This document shows, one piece after another, positions 8,671-17,999 of a stretch of DNA of 64,000 nt. The translations under genes and the position numbers were made by a program. Source of the stretch: an archaeon (GTDB lineage: Archaea > Thermoproteota > Nitrososphaeria > Nitrososphaerales > Gagatemarchaeaceae); the NCBI GenBank assembly GCA_021827865.1, contig JAKAUC010000014.1, positions 45,761-109,760 of the forward strand, given 5' to 3'. How positions within the stretch are numbered: position 1 is the stretch's first letter; each line of letters starts with the position of its first letter. The notes beneath the pieces are model-generated. The model ran no database searches and had not been told where the DNA came from. It worked only from the letters and a program-made list of their open reading frames with translations.

Positions 8671-10498
8671 TTGACTCTATTACGTCCGGTGTGAGGTCGC
8701 TCTTGACGAGGTCCCGGCTGAGCCAGGAGGGCATCAGCCCTATCGTCGTAGGGCTGCCGAACCTTTCGTCGAGTAAGAAAACCAAGCCTCGCTTTCCGGG
8801 GTTTCGGATGTGCCTCCCCGCTGCCTGGAACGCCTTCCTGAGAGCGGGGAGACGAGAAAGCATGAGGTGCGAATCATGTTCCCCCGTCCTCTTCAGGCAT
8901 TCGTACTCGGCGTACATCATAGGCGACGGGGGCGGGACGGCCATGCCGATCACAACTATCGAACCCATAGCGCCACCTTCGAAGTCTTCCCCCTCCGAGA
9001 AGCGCCCTCCCTGGACCGCGAACAGGACAGAGTCGTCCGCGGACCTGAACGAGTCGAAGAGCTCTGTCGACTGTGTGTTTGAGAGCCCCGGGGCCTCGGC
9101 GACCATGTTCCTTCCGCCGATGCTCTCAGACACCCTCTTGTAGATAGGCCCCAGTACGGTGTAGGAAGGGGCGAAGACCCCGACCCCTGAACTTGTGGAC
9201 TTCACCACCGCGGCGACCCGCTCCGATATCTTCTCGTACATCTGAGGGGTACGCTGCTTATAGCGTGTTGAGGTCCCGGTGTCGATGGCGGTCTTGACCT
9301 TGACGGCCGGCTCTGCGGCAACGTGGTACACCGCGACCAAGTCCGGCCTGAGGCCGATGGACCTAGTGAAGACGTTGGATGGGCTAACCGTGGCTGAGAC
9401 GAGGACCGCGCTCCTGAACCCCCTGAAGTACTCGTACGAGTCCCTTACAGGGTCCGGATCAACTAGGCCGAACGAGCCTTCCCACTTCACCAGCTCAGCG
9501 CGGTCAGAGGACGTCAGCATGGCGACGAACTCTCCGACGCGAAGAATCAACGACGGCAGTCGCCTATCATAGACTACAGACCCCCAGGCGGCACCTGAGC
9601 TTGCGTTAAGCTCGAACGCCAAGTTCTGAAGCCAGGCGGTCCCGTGGTCGCTGCGAAACCGGTCCAGGACAGTGTTCCGGTCAAGCATCCATCCCTGGTG
9701 CTCTGCCGCCACCTGCTCCAGGGTGCTCAGGAGGGACTCTAGCGACTCTGCGGCTTCATCCATGAGCATCGCCTCAGCTTCCCTTATCGCCTCCCTGACC
9801 TGCTCGAAGGTGATGACAGCAGAGCTCATGCCCCTGTAGAACTCTCTGAGGTTGTGCGCCTCGTCCACCACCAAGATCGTGTGTGACCTTTCTATCGAAT
9901 TCCTGTCGAAGAGTACAGAAGTGGTTCTCCTGTCAAAGGCGTAGTGGTATGGTACCACCGCCACGGTTGCCTGGGCGATGGCCAGCCTGGCCACCTCATA
10001 GGGGCAGACGTGGAGGGCTTCGGAGCTGCTCATCAGCTCGGAGTGGCTCGGAGCCCTCAGCAGTGACTCCCTTACGAGGCCGACGAACCCTCCAGCCAGG
10101 GGGACATTGAGGAAGTACGAGCAAATGTTGTTGCTGGTGTTGAAGGTGCAGTACCAGCCGAAGGACTCCCGGGGTACTCGCCTCCCTCTCCTGAGGAGAC
10201 AATAGTCGAACTTGGAGGATAATGAGGCCGCTTTGAAACGGTGCTTGAGCTGCAGCCTTGAGACTTCTTCCACCACCCGGTTGATTTGTCGCTTCGTCCT
10301 GCAAGCGTAGACCACCTTGCACCCCGATTCTTCCGCCGCAGCCAGGACGCCAGCGAGGACCGCCGCCGTCTTGCCGAAGCCGCTCATGGCTTCGGCGATG
10401 ATGATCTCTCCACCAAGGCACGCCGCTTGGACCCGTTGGGCGAGTTCCCTCTGTCCAGGGCGGAATGTGGCATAAGCGAACCTGTCCTCTATGCCCAC
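8639..10498 (-). CDS. XPD-like iron-sulfur DNA repair helicase
   Basis: SF2 helicase of 619 aa. The start YATFRPGQRELAQRV fits the Q-motif region of XPD; Walker A is AMSGFGKT and the DEAH box is VVDEAHNLRE. Cysteines in CLLRRGRR, GWYCTF, NNICSYF and HVCPYEVA (residues about 100-170) supply the four ligands expected for the 4Fe-4S domain. Motif III-like VLVSATVS and motif VI-like AAGRHIRNPGKRG follow. The overall order and length fit archaeal XPD better than the 587-aa helicase at 832-2595. It lies 39 bp downstream of the HD gene on the same strand. Probable function is 5'-3' unwinding in nucleotide excision repair. Confidence 0.85.
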   Translation of the reverse strand: MGIEDRFAYATFRPGQRELAQRVQAACLGGEIIIAEAMSGFGKTAAVLAGVLAAAEESGCKVVYACRTKRQINRVVEEVSRLQLKHRFKAASLSSKFDYCLLRRGRRVPRESFGWYCTFNTSNNICSYFLNVPLAGGFVGLVRESLLRAPSHSELMSSSEALHVCPYEVARLAIAQATVAVVPYHYAFDRRTTSVLFDRNSIERSHTILVVDEAHNLREFYRGMSSAVITFEQVREAIREAEAMLMDEAAESLESLLSTLEQVAAEHQGWMLDRNTVLDRFRSDHGTAWLQNLAFELNASSGAAWGSVVYDRRLPSLILRVGEFVAMLTSSDRAELVKWEGSFGLVDPDPVRDSYEYFRGFRSAVLVSATVSPSNVFTRSIGLRPDLVAVYHVAAEPAVKVKTAIDTGTSTRYKQRTPQMYEKISERVAAVVKSTSSGVGVFAPSYTVLGPIYKRVSESIGGRNMVAEAPGLSNTQSTELFDSFRSADDSVLFAVQGGRFSEGEDFEGGAMGSIVVIGMAVPPPSPMMYAEYECLKRTGEHDSHLMLSRLPALRKAFQAAGRHIRNPGKRGLVFLLDERFGSPTTIGLMPSWLSRDLVKSDLTPDVIESISRGFWSAQS

Positions 10499-10537
10499 GT
10501 GATAGAAGAACGCCCGAGTATTTAGCGCCCCGCGCCT

Positions 10538-11815
10538 TTAGGTCATCCTGGCCAGGAATCTCTCGTCGCTGAAGACTTTGTTTGCCACCCTGGCCACCGC
10601 GCTCCTGTTCTCAGGGGTCGTGTAGACCCGCAGGACGTCCATGAACCCGGCGATGGACCTAACCAGCGGGAGGTCGGCCAATGGGACCGACTTCAAGACC
10701 CGCCTGTTCTCTTCGACCCTGATTAGACTTATCGTCCTGAACACCTCCTTCGAATAAGTGTTGGGCACAGACGGGGTGGTCGGGACGTCCAAGTAAAGCG
10801 CGTCTGGGCTCGTCCGCGCAGCCTTCGCGATCAGCGAGACCGTCTGTGCCCTGGCGGTTTCGTCCGCAAAGATCCTGCCGATTTTTCCTTGCGTCCGCTG
10901 CATCACCCGCTCAAAGGCGCACTTCACCAGACGCCTGTCTCTGAATCCAAGAGCGAGACGTCTAGCCTCCCTTAGGTCCGAGTCCGAGGGCTTCAGGGTG
11001 ACCAGTCTGTGAAGCACCACTTCGTCTGTCAGCTCCAGATACCTCTCCAAGTTGGAAAGGTCAGTCAAACCTAGCACGCTGTCGGCGAGCTGCATCGACC
11101 GCACAAGCATCAGCTCCGCCGCCCTGACGGTCCTGTGGAAGTAGACCGCCTTGAACATCTCGTAGCGGGCGAGCAGCAGGGCCTCGTAGGCATAGAGCGC
11201 TGCGTCGTCGATGACGAGGTGCCCCTCGACCACTTGCATCGAGTCAATCACCCGCTGGGCGTCGACCTTGCCGTACTCGACCCCGGTGAAGTAAGAGTCG
11301 CGCGGAAGGTAGTCCATCATGTCGGCGCTCAGCCCGCCTGCTATGATTTCATTCACGAAGGGCGCCTTGGACTTCGCTCTCCCCACGGCGAGGTCCGACA
11401 TTTTCTTCGGGGAGAAGCCGTTCCTGTTCAGGATGTCGCCCACCGTGGTCTCGAGTATCACGCGCCTTGAGATTTCTTCGTGAGACCGCTCCGCCTTCCC
11501 GGTGAGCACCTCTTCATACATGTGGGAGAAAGGCCCGTGCCCGACGTCGTGCAGGAGGGCCGCAATCCTGACTTCCTGTACCATTTCCTTGTTCACAGCA
11601 TAGGAACGCGCCAGGGAGTCGGCGACTTGACCCGCCACGTGCATGGTCCCGACCACGTGCTCAAACCTGGTATGGGTGGCACCTGGATAGACCATATACG
11701 AGCCGGCGAGCTGGTGAATCCGCCTTAGTCGCTGGACATATGGAGAGTCGATGAGCTCCCGTTCGACCTCGGTCGTCTTGATGTAGCCATGGACCGGGTC
11801 TCTTATCTCGGCCAC
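10538..11815 (-). CDS. HD-domain phosphohydrolase (dNTPase/SAMHD1-like)
   Basis: HD-superfamily metal phosphohydrolase of about 425 aa. It starts with the typical IRDPVHGYI segment, followed by YVQRLRRIHQLAG, the first His in THTRFEHVVG, the HD pair in LLHDVGHGPFSH and the last Asp in the YLPRDSYF region. This is the arrangement of archaeal and bacterial dGTPase/SAMHD1-like proteins. The frame is open well upstream into the thymidylate kinase gene; I chose GTG 11815 because homology begins just after it, and TTG 11831 is an alternative. It lies beside tmk, which fits a role in deoxynucleotide balance. Confidence 0.82.
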   Translation of the reverse strand: MAEIRDPVHGYIKTTEVERELIDSPYVQRLRRIHQLAGSYMVYPGATHTRFEHVVGTMHVAGQVADSLARSYAVNKEMVQEVRIAALLHDVGHGPFSHMYEEVLTGKAERSHEEISRRVILETTVGDILNRNGFSPKKMSDLAVGRAKSKAPFVNEIIAGGLSADMMDYLPRDSYFTGVEYGKVDAQRVIDSMQVVEGHLVIDDAALYAYEALLLARYEMFKAVYFHRTVRAAELMLVRSMQLADSVLGLTDLSNLERYLELTDEVVLHRLVTLKPSDSDLREARRLALGFRDRRLVKCAFERVMQRTQGKIGRIFADETARAQTVSLIAKAARTSPDALYLDVPTTPSVPNTYSKEVFRTISLIRVEENRRVLKSVPLADLPLVRSIAGFMDVLRVYTTPENRSAVARVANKVFSDERFLARMT

Positions 11816-11856
11816 GGAAGCGGCCGTCAACCTAGTCCTGACGCGCTCCTGCCATC

Positions 11857-12471
11857 TTAAATGGTTCGGCCCCTTGTGTCCATGGCCTTCGACACCGCCG
11901 TGCGGATGGAGCCGCTGACCTCCTGTATTCCTCTGCTGGCGTCTACCACAGTCCACCCGAACCCTTTGGCCAACTCGAGGTAGGCTCTGCGGGCGCTCGC
12001 CTGGAGGCGCACGTCTCCTTCGTAGGAGTCTTTCCTGCGCCCGCGCCTGGGCATCGTCTTGGCGAGGGGGGCGTCCAGGACAAGTGTGACGTCGGGCTCC
12101 GGCAGCCCGGTGTCCAGGGCCCTCAGCCACTCCAAGTCGAGGCCGCTTGAGACTCCATAGGCCAGGTTGGACCCTATGTATCTGTCTACTATTACCGCGT
12201 CAGACTTCGATAGGGTCGCCTCCAATTCCGCCTTCTTCTCCCACCTGTTGGCGGCGTACAACATAGCTCGCACCTGGGGTGGGTAGGTTAGCGTCCCGTC
12301 CAGGAAGCCGCGAATCTGCTTCCCGATGTCGGTCTCGTATGCCGGAAAGGAGAGGGTGCGGACCGACAAGCCCTGGACCCTGAGCCAGGACTTCAGGAGG
12401 GAGGTCTGGGTCCTCTTCCCCACGGCGTCGACCCCCTCGATGGCGATGAAGATACCACCTTGGCGGCTCAT
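11857..12471 (-). CDS. tmk: Thymidylate kinase
   Basis: dTMP kinase of 204 aa, making dTDP for DNA synthesis. The P-loop reads EGVDAVGKRTQT; the TMP-binding DR motif is VDRYIGSNLAYG; the LID region carries RRGRRKDSYE. The usual P-loop Gly/Lys pattern (GxDxxGKxT) is kept. It is 36 bp downstream of DUF2070 and 41 bp upstream of the HD-domain gene, so probably co-transcribed with both. Confidence 0.9.
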   Translation of the reverse strand: MSRQGGIFIAIEGVDAVGKRTQTSLLKSWLRVQGLSVRTLSFPAYETDIGKQIRGFLDGTLTYPPQVRAMLYAANRWEKKAELEATLSKSDAVIVDRYIGSNLAYGVSSGLDLEWLRALDTGLPEPDVTLVLDAPLAKTMPRRGRRKDSYEGDVRLQASARRAYLELAKGFGWTVVDASRGIQEVSGSIRTAVSKAMDTRGRTI

Positions 12472-12507
12472 GGTTGCCCGTGCTCCAGCGCGTCTAAATC
12501 CATTTTC

Positions 12508-14295
12508 CTAGAGAATGACCGATACAATCAGCAGCCCCCCCAAGACGACCAAGGCTAGCTCGAGGTACCTCCTTGCGAACGCCGAACTCGTCTGAGTGAT
12601 GGCCGCGAACTCGTCCAGGGCGTTCGCCCCGAAAACCCTTACCTTTCGGCCTTCGCTCGCCGAGCCATATTCCGCCGGAGCAAGCTTCGAGTCAGCTAAT
12701 TTCGCGAGCTTGACTGCGAGCTCGGCTATCGCACTGATGGGGGTCGCTTCGCCCAGCGCCTCGTACCCCCGCTGCACCGTCAGCCCCCGAGCGGCTAGGT
12801 TGTGGCTGTCCGAAGTACAGAATTCGACTAGGTCATAGCCAGCTGCATCGAGGGCACTCTGCACCTCTGCGCGTAGGGAGGATGCAGAGTTGTTCGCATC
12901 CGCCAGGATGAGCACCGACTTTGTTGTTCCTGACCTGATCATGAGGAGACCGATGCCGTTCTCAGTAAGGTCCCCGTTGCCTTCGAACCCGACTTCGCCT
13001 GAGTGGACGTAGGCTGCGTCGAAGCCTTTGGCTTCCTTCCTCCAAGCCGCCTCTAAGAGCCGCATCCACCCGGGATCGCTGGTCTCTGGCGACTCCAGGC
13101 CTTCGGAAATCGAGTTGTGGGCATCCACCACCGACACGTCGAACCCCACCTCCGAGCCGAGCTCAGTCATGGCGACCTCCACTCCTGTGTCAAGGTCGTC
13201 GGACCCGTAGGGGGCGAAAGAAATGGTAAGGAGCGCATCATTGGAGAAGGCGGTCACGCTGGCGGTGGCTTTTCCCACACGCCCGTGCAGAGGGCCCCTG
13301 AGGAGGGCGCCTTCTCGATTCGGCACGATTGACTTCGCTAGTTCCTTCACGCCCTTGGCATACTCCATGGTGTCTGCCCGGGTAGCTAGGTTCCGCTCGT
13401 GGCCCCCGGGCCTGTGAAGCGTCATGACCGCTCCGATATCCTTGAACTCCCTTGAGATTATGCCAGGGAGGTCGTAACTCCCTATGGGGTAGAACGGCCC
13501 AGGGTGGACCCCCGGCAGCACCATGAACGTGTCTCCGGAGCGCGTCCTGAGGCGGAGAACTTTCGTGGGGGCTTCTGTCTCTTCTGAATGGCCGGCAATC
13601 ATGCCCTCGAGGTCGTCCGGGAGGCCCGCTGCCCAGGTCTTCATGAACGCCCGGAACAGGCTGAGGGCGTCGTAGCCTCGGCTGGTCTTCTTACGTTTCA
13701 GGAGCGCAGGGAAGGCGACGATCAAAGCGAGAGAGATGGCCCCTGAGACCAAGGCGACACCGTCCAAATGGGCTTCGAGTTCCGCGGACCTGACAATCAG
13801 CAGTGTCACCCCAGGCTGTATCGCGGCCAAGCCGAGCGACAGGGACGCGCTCTTTGTGAACGCCCCGTTGATTATCAGGTACTCCAAGCCTGCGCAAACG
13901 AAGGCCCCGTACAGATAGGCGTTGGTCAGAGAGCCTGGCGACCTTGCCGCCCAGGCGTAGCTCCCCCCGACCGCCACTAGGACAAGCCACAGGAGGACGC
14001 CCGCGAGCATCAGTGCGAGGATCCGCCTGAAGCTGGCGATGGTGTCTTTCTCAGCAAGTTTTAGGGCGCCTGAAATCGCGAGGGCAGACAGGGCGAAGGC
14101 CAGTATGGCCAGGACCGAGGCTGCCGCTGCGGTCTCCCACCCCGATGCGAGCACGAGGACTAGCGTCGCGGCTCCGCCGTACAGCATCAGCCTGGGCCAT
14201 GACGGGAGGACGAACAGATGCCTGTATCTGCTCGACAGAATCTCTGTGGAGGAGCTGTTTCTCTGCTTCGGCTCAGGCGAAGATGTTGAGGACAA
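12508..14295 (-). CDS. DUF2070 multi-pass membrane protein
   Basis: Protein of 595 aa. Six to seven hydrophobic segments fill residues 30-200, a soluble region of about 350 aa follows (phosphoesterase-like patches such as LPGVHPGPFYPIG, HNSISEG and CTSDSHNLAARG with His and Asp residues), and a final membrane helix ends the protein (VVLGGLLIVSVIL). This is the layout of the archaeal DUF2070 family. The function is unknown, but the His/Asp motifs suggest a metal-dependent hydrolase facing one side of the membrane. The start is uncertain: TTG 14295 overlaps the Sec61-beta gene by 23 bp. Confidence 0.8.
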   Translation of the reverse strand: MSSTSSPEPKQRNSSSTEILSSRYRHLFVLPSWPRLMLYGGAATLVLVLASGWETAAAASVLAILAFALSALAISGALKLAEKDTIASFRRILALMLAGVLLWLVLVAVGGSYAWAARSPGSLTNAYLYGAFVCAGLEYLIINGAFTKSASLSLGLAAIQPGVTLLIVRSAELEAHLDGVALVSGAISLALIVAFPALLKRKKTSRGYDALSLFRAFMKTWAAGLPDDLEGMIAGHSEETEAPTKVLRLRTRSGDTFMVLPGVHPGPFYPIGSYDLPGIISREFKDIGAVMTLHRPGGHERNLATRADTMEYAKGVKELAKSIVPNREGALLRGPLHGRVGKATASVTAFSNDALLTISFAPYGSDDLDTGVEVAMTELGSEVGFDVSVVDAHNSISEGLESPETSDPGWMRLLEAAWRKEAKGFDAAYVHSGEVGFEGNGDLTENGIGLLMIRSGTTKSVLILADANNSASSLRAEVQSALDAAGYDLVEFCTSDSHNLAARGLTVQRGYEALGEATPISAIAELAVKLAKLADSKLAPAEYGSASEGRKVRVFGANALDEFAAITQTSSAFARRYLELALVVLGGLLIVSVIL

Positions 14296-14431
14296 TCGAC
14301 ACAGCTATCAAGGCAATCGACCCGATGATGACTATCTCTGGCCTAATCTTCACTCCTTGCGTCTCCTCGTTGAAGAAAGTGAGCAGGCCAGCGCTCGACG
14401 CCGGCATCGGGGCGTTGTCTTTCTTGCTCAT
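14273..14431 (-). CDS. Preprotein translocase subunit Sec61-beta
   Basis: Small tail-anchored subunit of the archaeal Sec translocon, 52 aa. It has the family's pattern: a polar N-terminus with SSAGLLTFFNEET, then KIRPE, then a single membrane helix of about 18 hydrophobic residues at the C-terminus (IVIIGSIALIAVSIVLNIF). A TATA-like cttaag at 14458-14463 is centred about 29 nt upstream of ATG 14431, so the mRNA is probably leaderless and also carries DUF2070, whose start overlaps this gene. Confidence 0.88.
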   Translation of the reverse strand: MSKKDNAPMPASSAGLLTFFNEETQGVKIRPEIVIIGSIALIAVSIVLNIFA

Positions 14432-14477
14432 TGAGAGCGTCGGCTGGCCATACTGTTCTTAAGCGTAACGCCGGGTT

Positions 14478-15887
14478 TCATATGAAACCGCTCTCCGTAA
14501 GCCTGGTGACGACCCTGCTCCAGAAGCCTGCATTCGTGGTGAGGGTCGCGCTCGTCACGATGAGCGCCCCTCCCTCGATCAAGGCTACGAGTGGGAAAAG
14601 GACGGCGACTGAGACCAGAATCAAGACGGCCACCATTGGGAGGGTGGCGGACATCTGCCTCAGGCTGAACTGGGCGGGCATTGTTAGGTCATCCCCCTTG
14701 ACCTGGATGGGGGCGACGTAGGCGGCCCACAGTATCTCGAGTACGAAGGCGCTCGGGATCACGGCCACCGTGACCACGAGAGCGCCCAGGGCCTCACCGT
14801 AGCCTAGCGCGAAGAGAGTGGCATCAGCGGCAGCGAAGGGGGCCAGCATTACGAGCAGTGACGCTACCCTCGAAGCTACTAGATGTCTGAAGTACATAGC
14901 CGGGGGAAGGGACGTGAGAGACAGCCAGACTCTCTCGTTCGTGATCACGGACTGAGATAGGAAGAAGGCGAAGAAGGAAAGGATGATTGGGACCAGTACC
15001 GATGTAGGGAGAGAGTTGGAGCCTGCGGCGAATGGCTGTGGAGGCCCTTGTCGGACGACGAGCACGAAGTAGGCGGCCGCCAGGATAGACGCCGTGGTGA
15101 CCACCCACCTGGTCTTCACCCTCCTCGAGACGTAACGTGATGTTCCCGCCATGTTCATCCTCCCCGCCAGCGAAATCGACGACAGATTCATGGAATAAAT
15201 TGCCCCGATGGGGCTCTTCCCCGCGTAGCTCATAGGGGACTTTATCTCGGTCGACGTCGACCTCACCAGGTTCTTCATCATGTCGAGCTCGATTCGCGAG
15301 AGCCCTCTGAAGGCGGCTCCCGTGGTCACCGCGGCGAGGCCGACAAGGATCGCTGTCCCGTCATAGAGGTTCCCATAGAACGCCGATCCGGGGGAGAACG
15401 GGAAGTTGACGAAAGCTAGCAGCGTCCACAGGGCAAGCGCGGCCGACAGCATGAGTCTCACTCTGGTGGTGATTGTAGGAGCGACTATGCCGAGGGAGGT
15501 GAAGGTCATGGCGAGGGCTATCAGGTCGACCAAGAGAAGTGGAGAATCGAACGACTGGTACAGATAGCCGAACATGAGCAGGATGGTAATCCCGAAGGCC
15601 ATGAACTGCGAGAAAAATATGGAGACTGAGAGGTCCCTGGTGCTGAGGGGGAGGGTGAAGAGGTAGTCCCTGTCTGACTTTAAGATCATCACACCTCCGG
15701 TTGCCAGCGACATGGCGAGGAAGAAGGCGATGATTGCCGTCCCATAGTAACCCAGGATCTCCCCCTCTGACTGATGTGGGATGGCTTGTGAAATCCCGAT
15801 GTAGTAGACGAACATGATTGCCATGAAAATCAGGAAGGGCCTGGAGAAGCGGGTCCTTACGACGAACTTCAGGAGGCTAAGAAGCAC
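14478..15887 (-). CDS. ABC-2-type transporter permease
   Basis: Integral membrane protein of 469 aa with about twelve hydrophobic segments and no ATPase motif. It overlaps the ATPase gene 15877-16608 by 11 bp and is read after it, so the two form an exporter pair. Features typical of ABC-2 permeases are an N-terminal hydrophobic hairpin and the segment [16 protein letters not shown], which resembles the coupling region of bacterial YhaP and similar exporters. The substrate is unknown; possible cargo includes peptides, lipids or drugs. Confidence 0.82.
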   Translation of the reverse strand: MLLSLLKFVVRTRFSRPFLIFMAIMFVYYIGISQAIPHQSEGEILGYYGTAIIAFFLAMSLATGGVMILKSDRDYLFTLPLSTRDLSVSIFFSQFMAFGITILLMFGYLYQSFDSPLLLVDLIALAMTFTSLGIVAPTITTRVRLMLSAALALWTLLAFVNFPFSPGSAFYGNLYDGTAILVGLAAVTTGAAFRGLSRIELDMMKNLVRSTSTEIKSPMSYAGKSPIGAIYSMNLSSISLAGRMNMAGTSRYVSRRVKTRWVVTTASILAAAYFVLVVRQGPPQPFAAGSNSLPTSVLVPIILSFFAFFLSQSVITNERVWLSLTSLPPAMYFRHLVASRVASLLVMLAPFAAADATLFALGYGEALGALVVTVAVIPSAFVLEILWAAYVAPIQVKGDDLTMPAQFSLRQMSATLPMVAVLILVSVAVLFPLVALIEGGALIVTSATLTTNAGFWSRVVTRLTESGFI

Positions 15888-16608
15888 CGGTCATCATCCT
15901 CGCCACCACCTTCTCTATTGGCTCCTCTGGGGAACCCCTATTCCTCAGCTCCTCGATGGTGCCTTCCCATAGGAACATCCCCTTCGATATCATAATCACG
16001 CTGTCCGTGAGCCTGTTGGCGATAGACATGATGTGCGTGGACACAAGGTGCGTCCCCTCCAGCCTGTCCAAGAGGCCGATCACTTTCTCCTGTGTCGGGA
16101 TGTCGAGGTAGTTCAGAGGCTCGTCCAAGAGCAGTACCTTCGGAGAGTGTATGAGGGCGAGCGCTATGGCGAGTTTCTGTGTGTTCCCTCTCGAAAGCCT
16201 CCCGACGTTCGCCTTCTCGTACTGCCTCAGGTCCAGCTCGTCCAGGAAGAAGTCTGTCCTGCCCTTCACGTCGGGCACACCCCGCAGCGCCCCGATGTAT
16301 TCGAGGTTCTCCCTTACGGAGAGCATCCTGTATGGAAGGGCGTCCTCGGGGAGGTAACCTACCACCGCCTTGGAGTCCCGGCTGTCCGGAGAAGAGCCGA
16401 GAATCCTGATATTTCCCGTATCGGGGCGGAGAGATCCGATGAGGAGCTTGAGGGTGGTGGACTTGCCCGCGCCGTTGGGACCCAGGAGTGAGTACCTCCC
16501 CCCCACTGGAATGTCGAAACTAAGGTCGTTGAGCGCTGGCACCTTGCCGTAGGACTTGCTCACGTGGGTGAGCTCTATGCAGGCCCCGGGTCTCCCGCTC
16601 GATGCCAT
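15877..16608 (-). CDS. ABC transporter ATP-binding protein
   Basis: ATPase subunit of about 243 aa. Walker A is [12 protein letters not shown], the signature is LSRGNTQK (a variant of LSGGQ, with the second Gly replaced by Arg), Walker B is [12 protein letters not shown] and the H-loop is LVSTHIM. The later half resembles exporters of the CcmA/drug-resistance type. I chose ATG 16608 because a TATA-like ttatac centred near 16637 is 29 nt upstream; GTG 16617 is the alternative. It is divergent from glyA with about 100 bp between them. Confidence 0.88.
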   Translation of the reverse strand: MASSGRPGACIELTHVSKSYGKVPALNDLSFDIPVGGRYSLLGPNGAGKSTTLKLLIGSLRPDTGNIRILGSSPDSRDSKAVVGYLPEDALPYRMLSVRENLEYIGALRGVPDVKGRTDFFLDELDLRQYEKANVGRLSRGNTQKLAIALALIHSPKVLLLDEPLNYLDIPTQEKVIGLLDRLEGTHLVSTHIMSIANRLTDSVIMISKGMFLWEGTIEELRNRGSPEEPIEKVVARMMTGAS

Positions 16609-16666
16609 TGCTGACACACCCCGGGGGTGTTCCCGTATAAACCGAAGGCGCCGCGCCGGGCTCGCG

Positions 16667-16687
16667 GACCCGCCAAATGTATAATTA
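16667..16687 (+). promoter_or_regulatory. glyA promoter: TATA box with abutting shared 14-mer
   Basis: TATA-like tataat at 16680-16685 is centred about 27 nt upstream of the glyA ATG at 16710, as for a leaderless transcript. The 14-mer GACCCGCCAAATGT (16667-16680) directly abuts it, in the BRE position, and is identical to a copy at 4846-4859. A glycine-sensing role is not indicated by anything seen. Confidence 0.5.
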
Positions 16688-16709
16688 ACTTGGGGGCGTG
16701 CCTTGCTTC

Positions 16710-17999
16710 ATGCCCTCCTACGAATCGGAATTCAAAGCGGTAATCAGCAGGGTCCGCTCCCACGAGAAGTGGTTCTCGGAGAGCCTTCCGATGATAGCCA
16801 GCGAGAACCTTGCCTCAGAGCCTGTCAGGAGGGTTCTTTCGTCCGACCTCGGCCACAGGTACGCGGAAGGATGGCCGGGCGAGAGGGTCTACGCCGGATG
16901 CAAGTACATAGACCAGATAGAGCTGCGGGCCATCGCCCTCGGCAAGCGGCTGTTCAGGGCCGACCACATCGATGTCAGGCCCGTCTCGGGGGTCAATGCA
17001 AACCTCGCGGTTTACTCGGCGCTCAGCGGCCCCGGGGACATGATGATGGCACTCTCCATACCCAATGGAGGGCACATCTCACATGGGAAGAGGGACTTCG
17101 GGGGCACGGCGGGGCTGGTGCACTCGCTCGAGGTGTCTTACTTCGCGTTCGACAAGGACTCGATGAACATCGACGTCGATGAGACGAAGAAGAGGATAGC
17201 GGCCCTGCCGTCCCTCAAACTCGCCATGTTCGGCTGCAGTCTGTTCCTCTTTCCGCACCCCATCAAGGAGCTGGCGCAGGCGATACGTGACAAGGGGGGA
17301 GTCGTGTGCTACGACGCGGCCCACGTAGCCGGACTGATAGCGGGCGGGCAGTTCCAGGACCCCCTCAGGGAGGGCGCCCAGATAATGACAATGAGCACGC
17401 ACAAGGTGCTCTTCGGGCCGCAGGGAGGCGCCATCGCGTCCACGGCGGAGTTCGCGGAGCCTCTCAAGAAGGCCGTCTTCCCTGGCACTGCGAGCAACCA
17501 CCACCTTCACAATGTGGCGGCCAAGGCCATGGTATTCGCAGAGTTCCTCCAGTTCGGACGCAGATATGCGAAGGACGTCGTAGCCAACGCCCAGACGCTC
17601 GCGGGGAGACTGGCCGAGCTGGGCGAGCAGGTCCTTGGAGAGAAGAACGGCTACACCATGTCCCACCAGGTCGCGCTCGACGTGACCAAGTACGCTGATG
17701 GGGGGGTCATCGAGAAGCTGCTGGAGGACCAGAATATCATCTGCAACAGGGAGCCGATTCCTGGGGACCTGCAGGCAGGGAGACACTATACGAACCCAGG
17801 AGGAATCAGGCTGGGCGTGTCAGAACTGACTCGATTGGGGATGGGCAAGTCAGAGATGAGGGAAGTGGCCGAACTGGTCCATCTGGCGCTAGGCGGGACG
17901 AAGAGGCGCGAAGTGGCTGTCAGGATCAGAAATCTTAGGAAGGGATACCAGAAGGTCAAGTACTCGTTCCGGGACACGCCAGCCTACTCATTCAGCTAA
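16710..17999 (+). CDS. glyA: Serine hydroxymethyltransferase
   Basis: PLP enzyme of 429 aa that interconverts serine and glycine with a pterin one-carbon carrier. Motifs: N-terminal SLPMIASENLAS and RYAEGWPGERVYAGC, substrate and PLP residues in DAAHVAGLIAGG, the PLP-binding Lys in MSTHKVLFGPQGG and the late RLGVSELTRLG. I chose ATG 16710 over GTG 16698 because the TATA box lies at the correct distance for a leaderless start. The 3' end overlaps the convergent polymerase gene by 12 bp. Confidence 0.93.
   Translation: MPSYESEFKAVISRVRSHEKWFSESLPMIASENLASEPVRRVLSSDLGHRYAEGWPGERVYAGCKYIDQIELRAIALGKRLFRADHIDVRPVSGVNANLAVYSALSGPGDMMMALSIPNGGHISHGKRDFGGTAGLVHSLEVSYFAFDKDSMNIDVDETKKRIAALPSLKLAMFGCSLFLFPHPIKELAQAIRDKGGVVCYDAAHVAGLIAGGQFQDPLREGAQIMTMSTHKVLFGPQGGAIASTAEFAEPLKKAVFPGTASNHHLHNVAAKAMVFAEFLQFGRRYAKDVVANAQTLAGRLAELGEQVLGEKNGYTMSHQVALDVTKYADGGVIEKLLEDQNIICNREPIPGDLQAGRHYTNPGGIRLGVSELTRLGMGKSEMREVAELVHLALGGTKRREVAVRIRNLRKGYQKVKYSFRDTPAYSFS

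Noticed and set aside
17079..17786. 235-codon minus-strand frame opposite glyA
   Set aside because: Shadow of glyA; no start signal or family features.
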